The notes beneath the pieces were generated by a model. The model was given only the letters and a program-made list of their open reading frames with translations, was not told where the DNA came from and made no database searches. Shown here piece by piece: positions 40,932-52,550 of a DNA stretch of 64,000 nt; the first letter of the stretch is position 1, and each line of letters starts with the position of its first letter. The position numbers and the translations under genes are program-made. The stretch is from Solihabitans fulvus (lineage in GTDB: Bacteria > Actinomycetota > Actinomycetes > Mycobacteriales > Pseudonocardiaceae), in the NCBI RefSeq assembly GCF_008386585.1, contig NZ_VUOB01000022.1, forward strand, positions 302,821 to 366,820, given 5' to 3'.

Positions 40932-42773
40932 TCAACCGGAGAGCAAACGCGCCCCGAGCAGCCGGCCGAGCGCCTGGTACGCCTCGCCCGCCTCCTTGGT
41001 CTCGTTGGTGCTGGCCAGCTCGACCTCGGTGCCGTCGTGCGCGCGCAGCACCAGCCGCCAACCGCCCATCCTGCGGTGGAACTGGCCCTGCGCGATGGCC
41101 CGGTTGTCCAGCCACCGGGTGTCCGGCCGCTGCTTGAGCTGATCGACCGGCGTCTCGACCAGGCCGGGGGTCAGCCCGTGCTGCACCAGCAGCAGTCCCG
41201 TGTCGCAGACCCACAGGTCGTCCAGCCTGCCGGCGTGCCGCACCGAGGTGAGCACCGCCACCAGGTCGGCCTCCGGATCACCGGCCGCCGCCGCGCCGTA
41301 GTCGAGCGGCACGCCCAGCTGCCGCAGCTGGTCCCTGGTCCACGGCACGGCCGCCGGATTGGCCACCGAGGGCCCGACCACCGCCTCAAGGTCCAGCGGC
41401 GCGCCGTCCCTGCCGACCACCTGGTAGGGGCCGCCCCAGTTCAGCCGGTGCTCGGCGAGGCCTGCCCCGACCAGCGCGGACACCGCCGTCTCCGCGAGCA
41501 GCTCGCGCATGACCGTGGCGGCCGCCTCCGGCACGTGCTGGGCCGCGAGCCCCGGGTTCAGCACCGGCGTCGCCAACCGCACCAGCTCGCCCCTGGCCAG
41601 CGCGGCCAGCGCCTCGTCGAGGGTGCCGCGCGGCGCGCACCCGCTCTGCTGGCCCGCCCTGGCCAGCTCGGCGGCGGCGTGCCGCGCCATGGTCGCGCCC
41701 GCCAGCTTGACGATCTCCGGCCACTGCGCGCGCGGGCCGAGGTCGTCGCGCAGCAGCGCCCGCTCCAGCGCCGGCACCCGGTTGCCGGCGTCCACCAGCA
41801 CGCTCCACGCCGGGCGGTGGTCCGGCGCCAGCGCGGGGTCGGCGATCCGCTCCATCGCCTCGATCCGCTTGCGGATCGGCGGGTGGCTGTCGAAGACCGA
41901 CTTGGGTTCCTCGTTGATCAGCTTCACCTCGGCCTGCCGCAGCTCGTTGCCGCGCTGCGGGTTGCTCAGGTAGGCGTGGAAGCCGAGCAGGATGTCCGGC
42001 GTCCGGTCGACGCCGCCGGCCAGCGACAGGTAGCTCCGCCCGTAGTCCGACCAGGCGAAGCTCAACGCCGGCAGCTTGCGCAACGCGTTCTGCGCGGTGG
42101 CCCGGCCGGCCGCGGCCACCGACGCGGCGTCCGCCCGCAGCTCCTGGCTGCGGTTGGCCGACGCGGCGACCATCGCGTAGAGCTTGGCGTAGCCGCCGAG
42201 CACCGCCCTGATCAGCCGGTGGCCGTCCACCTCGGCGATGGTGTGCGCGAGCGCGCTCTTGGCCCGGTAGGTCAGCGCGGACAGCGTCGTGTGGCCCTCG
42301 CCGTAGTGGCCGAGTTCGTGCGCCAGCACGGCCCGCAGCTCGCCGACGGACAGGCCGGCCAGCAGCGGCAGCCCGAGCTCCAGGTAGCGCCTGCCGCGCC
42401 GCAGGCCGAGCAGGTGGGACTCCTCCCACACGGCCGCGTTGACCTCGGGCACCAGCCGGATGTCGTCTGGGCCGCGCGTGCCGGCGATGGCCGCCAGCTC
42501 GTCCACCATCCGCCACAGCTCGGGCTGTTCGGCGCGGCTGACCGGAGCGCCGTGCGGCTCGACCTTGATCCGCATGGCCTTGGCCACGGCGGTGCCGACC
42601 AGCACGGCGATGGCGATGCCGCCCAGCCCGAGCTTGACCGCCCCCGCGCCGCCGTGCCCGGACGCGAACGCCCAGACGGACAGGCCGGCGAGCCCGAAGG
42701 TCAACGCCAGCACGAGCACGAAGAAGCCAAGCAACAGCAGCAGCGCGAGCACCGCGCGCAGCGAAATGCGCAC
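40932..42773 (-). CDS. M48 family membrane metalloprotease with long C-terminal extension
   Basis: This 613-residue protein has two N-terminal helices (about residues 6-30 and 38-60), a zinc site HELGH (His152, Glu153, His156; VLAHELGHYGEGH) and the third-ligand region ELRADAASVAA, as in HtpX/Ste24-type M48 proteases. DSHPPIRKRIEAM marks the end of the catalytic domain near residue 280. A further ~330 residues of unknown fold follow, rich in short helices, making it twice the length of HtpX. The GTG at 42773 has GGGGG upstream; TTG at 42791 is an alternative. Confidence 0.85.
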   Translation of the reverse strand: MRISLRAVLALLLLLGFFVLVLALTFGLAGLSVWAFASGHGGAGAVKLGLGGIAIAVLVGTAVAKAMRIKVEPHGAPVSRAEQPELWRMVDELAAIAGTRGPDDIRLVPEVNAAVWEESHLLGLRRGRRYLELGLPLLAGLSVGELRAVLAHELGHYGEGHTTLSALTYRAKSALAHTIAEVDGHRLIRAVLGGYAKLYAMVAASANRSQELRADAASVAAAGRATAQNALRKLPALSFAWSDYGRSYLSLAGGVDRTPDILLGFHAYLSNPQRGNELRQAEVKLINEEPKSVFDSHPPIRKRIEAMERIADPALAPDHRPAWSVLVDAGNRVPALERALLRDDLGPRAQWPEIVKLAGATMARHAAAELARAGQQSGCAPRGTLDEALAALARGELVRLATPVLNPGLAAQHVPEAAATVMRELLAETAVSALVGAGLAEHRLNWGGPYQVVGRDGAPLDLEAVVGPSVANPAAVPWTRDQLRQLGVPLDYGAAAAGDPEADLVAVLTSVRHAGRLDDLWVCDTGLLLVQHGLTPGLVETPVDQLKQRPDTRWLDNRAIAQGQFHRRMGGWRLVLRAHDGTEVELASTNETKEAGEAYQALGRLLGARLLSG

Positions 42774-42866
42774 CTGAAACCCCCAGACCAAGCGATGTCG
42801 ACCGGGAGATCCTAGGTAGCCGGAGCCCTCAACAGAGCGGGATTTCAGTCACTTCATGGAGAACCT

Positions 42867-44093
42867 TCAGCCCTCCAGCAGGATCACCGTCACCTCGTCG
42901 CCGACGCCGACCGCCGTGACGTCCTCAGGCAGCTCGATCAGGCAGTCGGCGATCGCCAGCGAGGACAGCAGGTGCGAGCCTGGCCCGCCCACCGGCGTCA
43001 CCACCCGCCCCGACGACGGGTCGTACGCGCCGCGCCGGTACTGGCGCCGGCCCGCCGGCGAGGTGATCGCGGCGGTGATCCGCGCGACCGCCGTCGGCCG
43101 GTCGGTCACCCGGTGCCCCATCGCGGCGCGCAGCGCGGGCCGCACGAACACCTCGAAGGAGACGTGCGCGCTGACCGGGTTGCCCGGCAGCGTCACGACC
43201 GGCACGCCCTCGTACCGGCCGGAGCCCTGCGGGGCCCCCGGCTGCATCGCGATCTTGACGAACTCCACGCCGCGCCCGGTGAACGCGTCCTTGACCACCT
43301 CGTACGCCCCCGCGCTCACCCCGCCCGAGGTGATCACCACGTCGGCGTCGGCGAGGTGTCCGGCGATGGTCGCGTGGAAGGCGGCCACGTCGTCCGGCAC
43401 GAACCGCAGCAGCTCCGCCTCGCCGCCGACCTCGCGCACGGCGGCGGCCAGCATCACGCCGTTGGACTCGTAGATCTGGCCGGGCCGCAGCGGCTCGCCC
43501 GGCTCGACCAGCTCGGACCCGGTGGACAGCACCAGCACCCTCGGCCTGCGCCGCACCGGCAGCTCGCGGCAGCCGAGCGCGGCGGCGAGACCGAGCTGGG
43601 CCGGCCCGAGCCGCTGTCCTGCCGCGAGCACCCGCGCGCCCGCCGCCACGTCGCTCGCGGCGCGGCGCACGTGCAGGCCGTCGGCGGCCGGCGCGAACAC
43701 CGTGACCAGCTCGGTGTCACCGTCGGTGTGCTCGACCTGGACGATCGCGTCCGCGCCCGCCGGCAGCGCGGCCCCGGTCATGATCCGCTGGGCCGTTCCG
43801 GGTCGCAGCGGCACCAGGTCGACTCGGCCCGCCGGGATGTCGTCGGCGACCGGCAGCTCGACCGGCTCGGCCGCGCTCGCCCCGGCGACGTCGGCCGCGC
43901 GCACCGCGTAGCCGTCCATCGCGGAGTTGTCGAAGGGCGGCAGCGAGATCGGCGCGACCAGGTCCTCGGCGAGCACGAGCCCGAGGCAGTCGGCAAGCGG
44001 CAGCCGGCGCACCGGCATGACGCCGATCAGCCAGGCGATCCTGGCGCGGTGATCCTCGACGCTGTTGACGGACGCGGAAGGCGAGTTCGACAC
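42867..44093 (-). CDS. moeA: molybdopterin molybdenumtransferase
   Basis: The 408-residue enzyme inserts molybdate into adenylated molybdopterin. Motifs are PFDNSAMDGYAVRA, PAGADAIVQVEH, VLSTGSELVEPGEP, GVSAGAYEVVKDAF and VVTLPGNPVSAHVSFEVFVRP. The start is GTG at 44093. In mycobacteria a moeA also lies between psd and groEL2, so this is part of the conserved block. Other molybdenum cofactor genes are not adjacent. Confidence 0.94.
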   Translation of the reverse strand: MSNSPSASVNSVEDHRARIAWLIGVMPVRRLPLADCLGLVLAEDLVAPISLPPFDNSAMDGYAVRAADVAGASAAEPVELPVADDIPAGRVDLVPLRPGTAQRIMTGAALPAGADAIVQVEHTDGDTELVTVFAPAADGLHVRRAASDVAAGARVLAAGQRLGPAQLGLAAALGCRELPVRRRPRVLVLSTGSELVEPGEPLRPGQIYESNGVMLAAAVREVGGEAELLRFVPDDVAAFHATIAGHLADADVVITSGGVSAGAYEVVKDAFTGRGVEFVKIAMQPGAPQGSGRYEGVPVVTLPGNPVSAHVSFEVFVRPALRAAMGHRVTDRPTAVARITAAITSPAGRRQYRRGAYDPSSGRVVTPVGGPGSHLLSSLAIADCLIELPEDVTAVGVGDEVTVILLEG

Positions 44094-44149
44094 CGCGCCA
44101 TCTTGCCCGTGTCAGACTCGGGCGTCTTGTCGCGGGGTTTGGAGGAGTC

Positions 44150-44821
44150 GTGCAGGTCCGTGCCCGTCACACACCGGCGTCCGGGGTGGCCCGGCTCGTA
44201 CTCGCGCCCGCCGAGCAGGTCCAGGTCGAGCTCGGCACGCTGGTGGCGACCAGCTTCGGCGTCGGGGTCGAGGCCAAGGGCAACGGCACCGCGTTGCTCG
44301 GGCTCGGCAGGGAGAGCAAGGACGGCGTGCTGGTGTGCACGGCTCCTGCCGACGGCGGCTGGGTCGACCTGGCCGCGCCGATGGCCGGCGACCTGCACGT
44401 GCTCGACCTGAACGGCAGCCAGGGCTGGTGCCTGGCCAAGAGCAGCTGGCTGGCGCTGTCCGGCACCGTCACGATGGACCAGCAGGTGCCGCCGGTGCGC
44501 GCGCTGCTCGGCGGCGAGAACGGCTTCCTCACCTATGTGTACGGCACCGGCGTCGTGGTGCTGGCGTGCTGCGGCGCGCTCGACGTGGTGACCCTCGCGG
44601 CCGGCGAGTTCGTGACGGTGGACAGCGGGCACGTGCTCGGCTTCGCCGACTCCATGCAGTGCCGGCTGCGCAGCCTGTCCCCTGACGCGCCGCAGTCGGT
44701 GCGCACCGGCGAGGGACTGGTGTTCGACTTCGCGGGGCCCGGCGTCGTGCTGACCCAGACGCGCAGCCCCCGGCAACTCGTCAATTGGTTGCAGGCCAAT
44801 GGACTCAGTGCCCGAAGCTGA
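44150..44821 (+). CDS. AIM24 family protein
   Basis: This 223-residue protein has the repeated beta-sheet fold of the AIM24/TIGR00266 family, with typical Gly-rich turns (VQVELGTLVATSFGV, GTVTMDQQVPP, VYGTGVVVLACCGALDVVTLAAGEFVTVDSGHVLGF). No signal or membrane segment is present. Function in bacteria is unknown. The GTG at 44150 has a strong GGAGGAG site 4 bases upstream. It is divergent from moeA. Confidence 0.83.
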   Translation: MQVRARHTPASGVARLVLAPAEQVQVELGTLVATSFGVGVEAKGNGTALLGLGRESKDGVLVCTAPADGGWVDLAAPMAGDLHVLDLNGSQGWCLAKSSWLALSGTVTMDQQVPPVRALLGGENGFLTYVYGTGVVVLACCGALDVVTLAAGEFVTVDSGHVLGFADSMQCRLRSLSPDAPQSVRTGEGLVFDFAGPGVVLTQTRSPRQLVNWLQANGLSARS

Positions 44822-44929
44822 TTCGTCGAGGTGGCCTAAGTAGGTGGCGCGCGGCCTGCGTTCGGGTAACTTGGTGATCGCTTTGAGCGACGCCCCGAGC
44901 GTCGTGCGTGAGATCTCAAGGAGGACGTC

Positions 44930-45133
44930 TTGGCTGTCGGCACGGTCAAGTGGTTCAACTCGGAGAAGGGCTACGGCTTCATCGCCTCGGATGGCGGGCC
45001 GGATGTCTTCGTCCACTACTCCGCGATCCAGATGGACGGTTTCCGCACCCTCGCCGAGGGCGATCGGGTGGAGTTCGACGTCCAGGCGGGCCGCGACGGC
45101 CGCAGCCAGGCGTCGGAGGTCCGGAAGGTCTGA
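44930..45133 (+). CDS. cspA: cold-shock domain protein
   Basis: This 67-residue single-OB-fold protein binds single-stranded RNA or DNA and melts RNA structure. RNP1 (KGYGFIAS) and RNP2 (DVFVHYSAI) are intact and [13 protein letters not shown] is canonical. It begins with TTG at 44930 after AAGGAGG, 5 bases upstream. The leader of at least 100 bases may carry a cold-responsive structure, as common in this family, but none was mapped. Confidence 0.94.
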   Translation: MAVGTVKWFNSEKGYGFIASDGGPDVFVHYSAIQMDGFRTLAEGDRVEFDVQAGRDGRSQASEVRKV

Positions 45134-45139
45134 GGAACG

Positions 45140-45179
45140 GGTGGTCCGGTCCCGGGTGCGGCCCCGGGGCCGGGCCACC
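45140..45179 (+). terminator. 17-bp hairpin terminator after the cold-shock gene
   Basis: GGTGGTCCGGTCCCGGG pairs with CCCGGGGCCGGGCCACC (17 bp including two T-G wobbles, 6-base loop) 6 bases after the stop. GC-rich stems without T-runs are usual terminators in this phylum. Confidence 0.8.
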
Positions 45180-45264
45180 GGTGGCAGCCGGTCGGCAGTG
45201 TTCACTGCCACCACTTGGTCGAACCGGCGGCGCGGCCGATCGGGCTGGCGTTAGGCTGCGCTCC

Positions 45265-46494
45265 GTGTCGGATGACCTCACCGGGCGGCGTCTCGGCCAC
45301 TACCGCATCGACGGAGTGCTCGGCCGCGGCGGTATGGCCATCATGTACAAGGCCACCGACGTGCGGCTCGGCCGCAAGGTCGCGCTCAAGGTCATCGGTG
45401 AACACCTCACCGGCGACCCCGAGTTCCGCGAACGCTTCGTCGACGAGGCCCGCAACACCTCGGCCATCGACCACTCCAACGTCGTGCCGCTCTACGACTT
45501 CGGCGAGATCGACGGGCTGCTCTACATCGCCATGCGGCTGGTGGACGGCTCCGACCTGGCCAGCCTGATCAAGGACGGCCCGATCTCGCCGGCCCGCACG
45601 CTGACCCTGCTCGCGCAGGTCGCCGAGGCGCTGGACATGCTGCACGACCGGGGCCTGGTGCACCTGGACGTCAAGCCGGCCAACGTGCTGGTGACCAGCA
45701 GGGAGTCCGCGAGTGAGCACGTCTACCTCGCCGACTTCGGCCTGACCAGGCGCGGCGCCACCGGCCACCGCACCAGCAGCGGCGACTTCCTCGGCTCGCC
45801 GACCTACGCGGCCCCCGAGCACCTGCGCGGCGACTCCGTGGACGGCCGCACCGACGCGTACTCGCTGGCCTGCATGCTGTTCGCCTGCCTGACCGGCCGG
45901 CCGCCGTTCAAGGGCGGCGTGCAGGAGGTCATCCAGGGCCACCTCGGCAGCGAGGTGCCGTCGCTGACCGCCCTGGTGATGCTGCCAAGCGGCATCGAGG
46001 ACGTGATGCGCCGTGGCATGGCCAAGGACCCGAACCAGCGTTACGGCACCTGCCGCGAGCTGATCGCGGCCGCCCGCTCGGCGCTGTCCGCGGTGGCGCG
46101 GCCGGGCACCCCGCCGCCGCCGCGCCGGCAGGACCCCGGGCAGTCCGGCTCGCACAATGCGGCCGCGCACGCCTCTGGGCAGCACACCGCTGGGCAGCAC
46201 CCGTCGACCCCGCAGACCGGCGGCCAGCCCGCGCTCGGCTACCCGCAGCAGCGGCCGCAGGAGCAGCCAAGGCCCGTCGCCCCGCAGCCGACCTACCAGC
46301 AGCAGCCGCCGAGCTACCAGCAGCGGCCGTCCCAGTCGGACCCGGTGCGGCTGCGTCCGCCCGCCGCCGTCGGGTCCAGCGCGTTCACGAGCGACAGCGA
46401 CGGCCCGCCACGGTGGTTGGTGCCGGTCATCGTGGGCATCACGGCCATCGTGGTGATCGTCGTGCTCGTCGTGGTGCTGTCCAATTCGGGATAA
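45265..46494 (+). CDS. Hanks-type Ser/Thr protein kinase with C-terminal membrane anchor
   Basis: The 409-residue kinase has all catalytic parts: G-x-G-x2-A loop in [11 protein letters not shown], Lys42 (VALKVIG), catalytic Asp135 in HLDVKPANV (HLD instead of HRD), DFG Asp157, and YAAPEHL near 182. A ~120-residue Pro/Gln/His-rich linker follows, then one transmembrane helix (about residues 381-404) with only five residues outside, so it lacks the PASTA or sensor domain of PknB-type kinases. The start is GTG at 45265; earlier in-frame starts overlap the terminator. It precedes groEL2 but is probably separate from it. Confidence 0.9.
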   Translation: MSDDLTGRRLGHYRIDGVLGRGGMAIMYKATDVRLGRKVALKVIGEHLTGDPEFRERFVDEARNTSAIDHSNVVPLYDFGEIDGLLYIAMRLVDGSDLASLIKDGPISPARTLTLLAQVAEALDMLHDRGLVHLDVKPANVLVTSRESASEHVYLADFGLTRRGATGHRTSSGDFLGSPTYAAPEHLRGDSVDGRTDAYSLACMLFACLTGRPPFKGGVQEVIQGHLGSEVPSLTALVMLPSGIEDVMRRGMAKDPNQRYGTCRELIAAARSALSAVARPGTPPPPRRQDPGQSGSHNAAAHASGQHTAGQHPSTPQTGGQPALGYPQQRPQEQPRPVAPQPTYQQQPPSYQQRPSQSDPVRLRPPAAVGSSAFTSDSDGPPRWLVPVIVGITAIVVIVVLVVVLSNSG

Positions 46495-46504
46495 CTCCAG
46501 GTAG

Positions 46505-48355
<1,851 letters not shown>

Positions 48356-48391
48356 TCCACGCCTAGTTTCATCAGCTTCACCGCCGTACCC

Positions 48392-48425
48392 AACGCCCCC
48401 TGGGAGTGCCCTCCCGGGGGGCGTT
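48392..48425. terminator. terminator after groEL
   Basis: AACGCCCCCTGGGAG pairs with CTCCCGGGGGGCGTT (15 bp with one T-G wobble, 4-base loop), 37 bases after the groEL stop and 40 bases before the stop of the convergent membrane protein gene. It can act in both directions. Confidence 0.88.
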
Positions 48426-48464
48426 AGGCGTTTCCGGATCTCGCACTGCGCCGTGTCCTTCGAA

Positions 48465-48884
48465 TCAGGCGGACAGGCGGCGGGCGATGGCCGGGATCAC
48501 GATCGCGGCGGCGACCAGGTGCGTCAGCATCAGCAGCGCCTTCGTGGCCGGGGCGGCGTCCGCGAGCGCGTCCGGCACCAGCGACAACGCGGTGAGCACG
48601 ATCGTGGTGCGGACGAACGCCGTGCGCGGGCTGCTGGCCGAGCGGGCCAGCACCAGGGCGAGCGCCAGGCCAACCACGGAGAAGACGACGGTCAGCACGG
48701 CGAACCCCGGCACCGGGATCGGCGCGCCGCTGACGGCGAGGCTGATCCCCGCGAACTGGCCGGCCGCCGCGACTGTCGTGGTCGCCACGCCGGCGACGGC
48801 GGCGGCGGTCAGGCCGCGGGCGATCAGCGGCTTCGCGGGAGCGGTCGTGGCGGCGTTGGTGACGGCGTTGGTGGCGACGGACAT
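48465..48884 (-). CDS. DUF6069-like four-helix membrane protein
   Basis: This 139-residue protein has four hydrophobic helices (about residues 24-47, 57-80, 88-108 and 113-135) joined by short loops, with the pattern ARGLTAAAVAGVATTTVAAAGQ and a positively charged C-terminus. It resembles small actinobacterial membrane proteins of the DUF6069 group; function is unknown. The start is ATG at 48884. Confidence 0.65.
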   Translation of the reverse strand: MSVATNAVTNAATTAPAKPLIARGLTAAAVAGVATTTVAAAGQFAGISLAVSGAPIPVPGFAVLTVVFSVVGLALALVLARSASSPRTAFVRTTIVLTALSLVPDALADAAPATKALLMLTHLVAAAIVIPAIARRLSA

Positions 48885-49063
48885 CGCGGGCCTCCGGTGC
48901 GTGGCGACCGGCTCGCTGCCGGTCTCTCACCTTGGCTACGAACGGGCTCGACGCCGTTCGACATCACCGAAGAAAAATCTTGAGGAGATTTTCCGGTGAC
49001 CATCCGTTACCGCGCGGGGTTTCGCCTCGCAAGACGCCTTCGAAAGATCAACGCGTAGCTGCA

Positions 49064-49426
49064 CTAGTCGTCGAACCGCGTGAAGGGACCGGTAATCGGC
49101 ACAGCTCCGCCCTCGTCGGCCGGGACAGCCCATTCACTGCGGCCGACGGGGAGAAGCCTCGTCGTCGGCGCCGGGGCGGCGGGTGTGGTGGCGTCGCTGG
49201 CACCCATGTTCACCAGGGCGAACGCCCTCGCCAGCTCTACCAGCGCTGCCGAGGAATGACCGGGCTGCTGCTCGACGACCGTGCTCGCCTCGCGGCCGAT
49301 CGCGGTCAGCAGACTCTCGCGTGCCGCGGCGACAGCGGGTGCCTCCCGCACAACCTGGATCGGGATCTGCCGGATCTGCCCAGTGTCCGCGTTCTGCTCG
49401 GGCGTTTCCTGCGTGTCGGTACTCAT
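49064..49426 (-). CDS. small acidic protein of the CHAT cluster, 120 aa
   Basis: The protein is not recognised. It starts with an acidic, low-complexity segment (TDTQETPEQNADTGQ), has one probable amphipathic helix pair (residues 30-75: AVAAARESLLTAIGREASTVV, then SSAALVELARAFALVNMG) and ends in a Pro/Ala linker and an acidic aromatic tail GPFTRFDD. There are no membrane segments and no cysteines. A GAGGGG site lies 6 bases before the ATG. It follows the TPR-CHAT gene by 60 bases on the same strand and is the natural candidate for a substrate or partner of that protein. Confidence 0.7.
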   Translation of the reverse strand: MSTDTQETPEQNADTGQIRQIPIQVVREAPAVAAARESLLTAIGREASTVVEQQPGHSSAALVELARAFALVNMGASDATTPAAPAPTTRLLPVGRSEWAVPADEGGAVPITGPFTRFDD

Positions 49427-49486
49427 AGGTTTCCCCTCGGACCCGAGATCAAGTACCCGTACCGCCGTTCAGACGAGGCCGGCGCC

Positions 49487-52400
49487 CTAGTGCCCGGACC
49501 CGAAGCACACGAACGGGCGGCGCAGCGGGTCCGCCGCGCACGCCTCGGCCAGGGCCGCCGCCGTGTCGACCCCCACCGCGAGCAGCCGGTGGAACTCGTC
49601 CATGGTCTTCGCGGCGGCCCGGTCGCCGACGTTGCTCACGGCGGCCACCACCGAGCGCGAGCCGCTGGCCAGCAGGGCCCCGGCGAAGCCGAGCGCCTCG
49701 TCGCCGGGCCGGATGTGGCTCAACGCCAGCTCGCAGGCCGCGAGCACCACCTGCTCCGGAGGGTGCGGCAGCCGCGCGGTCTCGTAGGCGAACAGCGGGC
49801 CGTCGGCGAGCTCGAGGCGGGAGAACAGCGCGTTGTCCGGCTCGTGCACGCCGTGCGCGGCAAGGTGCGCGAGCCGCGCGCCGTCCACGGCGGCCAGCAC
49901 CCGGCTCGCCACCGCCCGGTCGCCGTCGAGCACCCGCGCGCCCGGGTAGACCGACCGCAGCCGCCGCACCTCGCCGACCGCCTCGGCCAACTCGGGACCG
50001 CCGATCAGCACCACCCGACCGCCGTCCCCGCCGGTTTCGTCGTTGCCGTCGTTGTCGGTGGCGGTCGCGTCGTCCGCGAAGGCCACCGAGGCACGGTCCT
50101 CCGCCGCGCCGGTCGGATCGCTCACCGCGCGCGCGTGCGGCACCGACAGGCGCAATCGGGCCGAGTCGACCACACCTCGCACGCCGCCTCCGCCCCTCGT
50201 GCCGCCGCCCGCCGCGCTCGCACCTGCCGCGCTGTCCGCCGCGCTCGCACCTGCCGTGCCGCGCGCGGCCGCCGCGGCGCCGGCTCGCGTCGTGTCGCGG
50301 CCCCCGTTCGCGTGCGCCGCGTGGGCGGGGCTCGGCGTGCCGTCGTGTCCCTCGGCCCGTCGGCTCGCCGCGCTGGCCTCCTCCGCGGCCAGCCAGGCCG
50401 TGGCGGACGGCACCACCACGACCGGTCGGCCGCGCAGCGACGGCAGCACGCCCCACGGCACCGCGTACAGCGAACCCGTCGGCACCAGCACCAGCTCGCG
50501 GTCGCCGAGCGCATCGGCCAGCGGTCGGATCAGCGCCTCGTCCAGCACCTTCGCGCGCAGCTCCGCCGACGCGGCGATCGCCGTCACCAGCCGCTCCGGC
50601 AGGTGGTCGGGGGCCAGCGCGTCCAGGTCGGCGTGCAGCTGGCGCACCGCCTCGACCGTCCCGACGGCCGTGCCGAGCCGGACCAGCCTGGTGCGGCCGC
50701 CCGCGACCACCACGGCGGCCAGCGAGTCCGCGTAGCCCGTGAAGGTCACCAGGGCCCGCTCACCGAGCCGCTCGATCACCTCGGGCAGCCCGCACACCGG
50801 CCTCGGCCGCCCCCACGGGCTGTTGTACCAGTCCAGCCTCCTGACCTCGTGCCGCAGCTGCTCGTGCCGCGCGGCCAGCTCGTCGACGGCCCTGCCGGCC
50901 AGCTTGGCCTGCTGCAACGCCCGGCTCAGCGATCGGATCTCGGCGACGCGCTCGGCCAGCATCGGGTCGTCGATGGCCGGCAGCGGCTCGTACCGGTAGA
51001 CCTGCGCCCTGGTCCGTTCCAGCCACCCGAACAGCCGCCGCGCGTCCGCCTCGGTGTGGGTGCTGTCCAGGACCAGCCGCACCGCCAGCTCGCCGAGTTC
51101 CCTGCCGTGCACGGCCGTGCCGCACAGCAGGTCCAGCCCGCCCATCCGGTCGCGGACCTGACCGAGTTCGACCAGGCCGGCCCGCGCCTCGGCCAGCGCG
51201 TGCCTGCGGTCCCCGCTGGTCACCGACAGCTCCGCCCGGCACAGCCGCAGCAGCATCCGGTGGTCGACCGGGGTGGTGTGGCCCGGCTTCGGCACCTGCT
51301 CGACCAGCGCCCGCGCGGTGTCCGTGGCGCCCCGCCGCAGCGCGAGCCGCACCGCGAGCATCCTGGCCACGGCGGCCTCGTCGGTCAGGCCGATCGCGGC
51401 CAGCCGGTCCGCCAGCCGCGCCGCCCGGCCAGGCGACGCGGTGTGCGCGGTCGGGCCGGCCGCGGTCGGACCAGCGGGGGCAGCGGCAGCCGGGCCGGTC
51501 GAGCCGAGCGGCGTCGTGCGGAGCGCGGCCACCGCGTCGGCGCGCATCCTGGTCAACGCGGCGACCTCGGCCCAGGAGGTGCTGCCTCGGCGCAGGAACC
51601 GCCGCTGCGCCGCGCCGGCGAGCTGCCTGGCCAGCGCGAAGTCCTCCTGGAGCAGGGCGGCGGCCGCCCTGGCGAGTTCGGCCTCGGCGAGGTCCTGGCT
51701 GATCCGGTGCCTGCGCAGCGCGGGGAGGGCGTCGTCCAGCTGCCTCGCCGCCTCCTCGGCCAGCCCGGCCGCGAGCATCGCCCGCGCCTGGTCGATCCGC
51801 AGCCGGGGCACGAGGTCGGGCGCGAGCCTGCTGAACGCCAGCTCGGTCTCCGTGTAGTGCCGCAGCGCGCTGGGGATGTCGCCGGTCAGCTGCGCGATGT
51901 CGCCGAGGTTGTGCGTCGCCTTGGCCTTGAGCAGCGGCAGGTCGTGTTCCTCCGCCAGCGCGACGCAGCGCAGCATGTCCCGCTCGGCCGGTCCCGGCCG
52001 CCCGACGGCGATGTAGGTCAGGCCCCGGTTCATCACGGTCCTGGTCAGCACGATCGGGTCGCCGTCGCCGCCTGCGGCCGCGCGTTCGAGCAGCGGCACC
52101 GCGCGGTCGTACAGGTCGAGCGCCTCGGCCGTGCGTCCGGCGCGGTGCAGGATGAGCGCGTGCTGCTGGCCGACCAGCCCGGCCAGCGCGGACCGCCTCG
52201 GGCCCTGCGGCAGGCCGCCGAGCAGTTCCGTCGCGGTGTCCAGGTGGGCCAGCCCGTCGGCGACCGATCCCGTCTCGGCCTCGGCGTAGGCAAGGGAGTT
52301 GAGCACCTTGGTCCGCACGGTGATGGCCTCGAGGTCCGCCGAGTCCGCCGGCAACGCGCGCAGCGCCCGGTTGAGCAGCTTCATCGCCTCGGCCGGTCGG

Positions 52401-52546
52401 CCCTTGGCCGAGGTGGCGACGGCTCGTCTGTGCAGTTGTCGCGCCTGGTCGACGCCGTTGTCCGGCACGTCCATGGCCTCGGCGATCTGTTGTTCCGGCA
52501 ACGCCGTGACGACCAGCGGACCACGTGAGGGGGGCACGTGTTCCAT
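49487..52546 (-). CDS. TPR-CHAT protease-like protein, 1019 aa
   Basis: Residues ~30-560 are helical TPR-like repeats (AMKLLNRALRALPADSADLEA, LNSLAYAEAETGSVADGL, NLGDIAQLTGDIPSALRHY and others). The last ~400 residues form a CHAT domain, a caspase-like protease fold. The His/Cys dyad is visible as His898 in LAAHG and Cys938 in VLAACELA, so it may be active. An Ala/Gly/Arg-rich linker of ~70 residues (about 735-805) interrupts the CHAT part. It is encoded downstream of a sigma factor and a small partner protein. The ATG at 52546 lacks a strong ribosome site; ATG 26 codons later has GAGG. It could regulate the sigma factor by cleaving its partner; this is inference. Confidence 0.85.
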   Translation of the reverse strand: MEHVPPSRGPLVVTALPEQQIAEAMDVPDNGVDQARQLHRRAVATSAKGRPAEAMKLLNRALRALPADSADLEAITVRTKVLNSLAYAEAETGSVADGLAHLDTATELLGGLPQGPRRSALAGLVGQQHALILHRAGRTAEALDLYDRAVPLLERAAAGGDGDPIVLTRTVMNRGLTYIAVGRPGPAERDMLRCVALAEEHDLPLLKAKATHNLGDIAQLTGDIPSALRHYTETELAFSRLAPDLVPRLRIDQARAMLAAGLAEEAARQLDDALPALRRHRISQDLAEAELARAAAALLQEDFALARQLAGAAQRRFLRRGSTSWAEVAALTRMRADAVAALRTTPLGSTGPAAAAPAGPTAAGPTAHTASPGRAARLADRLAAIGLTDEAAVARMLAVRLALRRGATDTARALVEQVPKPGHTTPVDHRMLLRLCRAELSVTSGDRRHALAEARAGLVELGQVRDRMGGLDLLCGTAVHGRELGELAVRLVLDSTHTEADARRLFGWLERTRAQVYRYEPLPAIDDPMLAERVAEIRSLSRALQQAKLAGRAVDELAARHEQLRHEVRRLDWYNSPWGRPRPVCGLPEVIERLGERALVTFTGYADSLAAVVVAGGRTRLVRLGTAVGTVEAVRQLHADLDALAPDHLPERLVTAIAASAELRAKVLDEALIRPLADALGDRELVLVPTGSLYAVPWGVLPSLRGRPVVVVPSATAWLAAEEASAASRRAEGHDGTPSPAHAAHANGGRDTTRAGAAAAARGTAGASAADSAAGASAAGGGTRGGGGVRGVVDSARLRLSVPHARAVSDPTGAAEDRASVAFADDATATDNDGNDETGGDGGRVVLIGGPELAEAVGEVRRLRSVYPGARVLDGDRAVASRVLAAVDGARLAHLAAHGVHEPDNALFSRLELADGPLFAYETARLPHPPEQVVLAACELALSHIRPGDEALGFAGALLASGSRSVVAAVSNVGDRAAAKTMDEFHRLLAVGVDTAAALAEACAADPLRRPFVCFGSGH

Positions 52547-52550
52547 GTCA

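Noticed and set aside
40184..41137. Plus-strand frame across the GlsB/MFS gap
   Set aside because: Composition is Arg/Pro-rich without family match, and it runs antisense into GlsB and the M48 gene.
49064..49426. FxSxx-COOH type modified peptide precursor
   Set aside because: The tail is FTRFDD, not FxSxx, and there is no radical-SAM maturase nearby.
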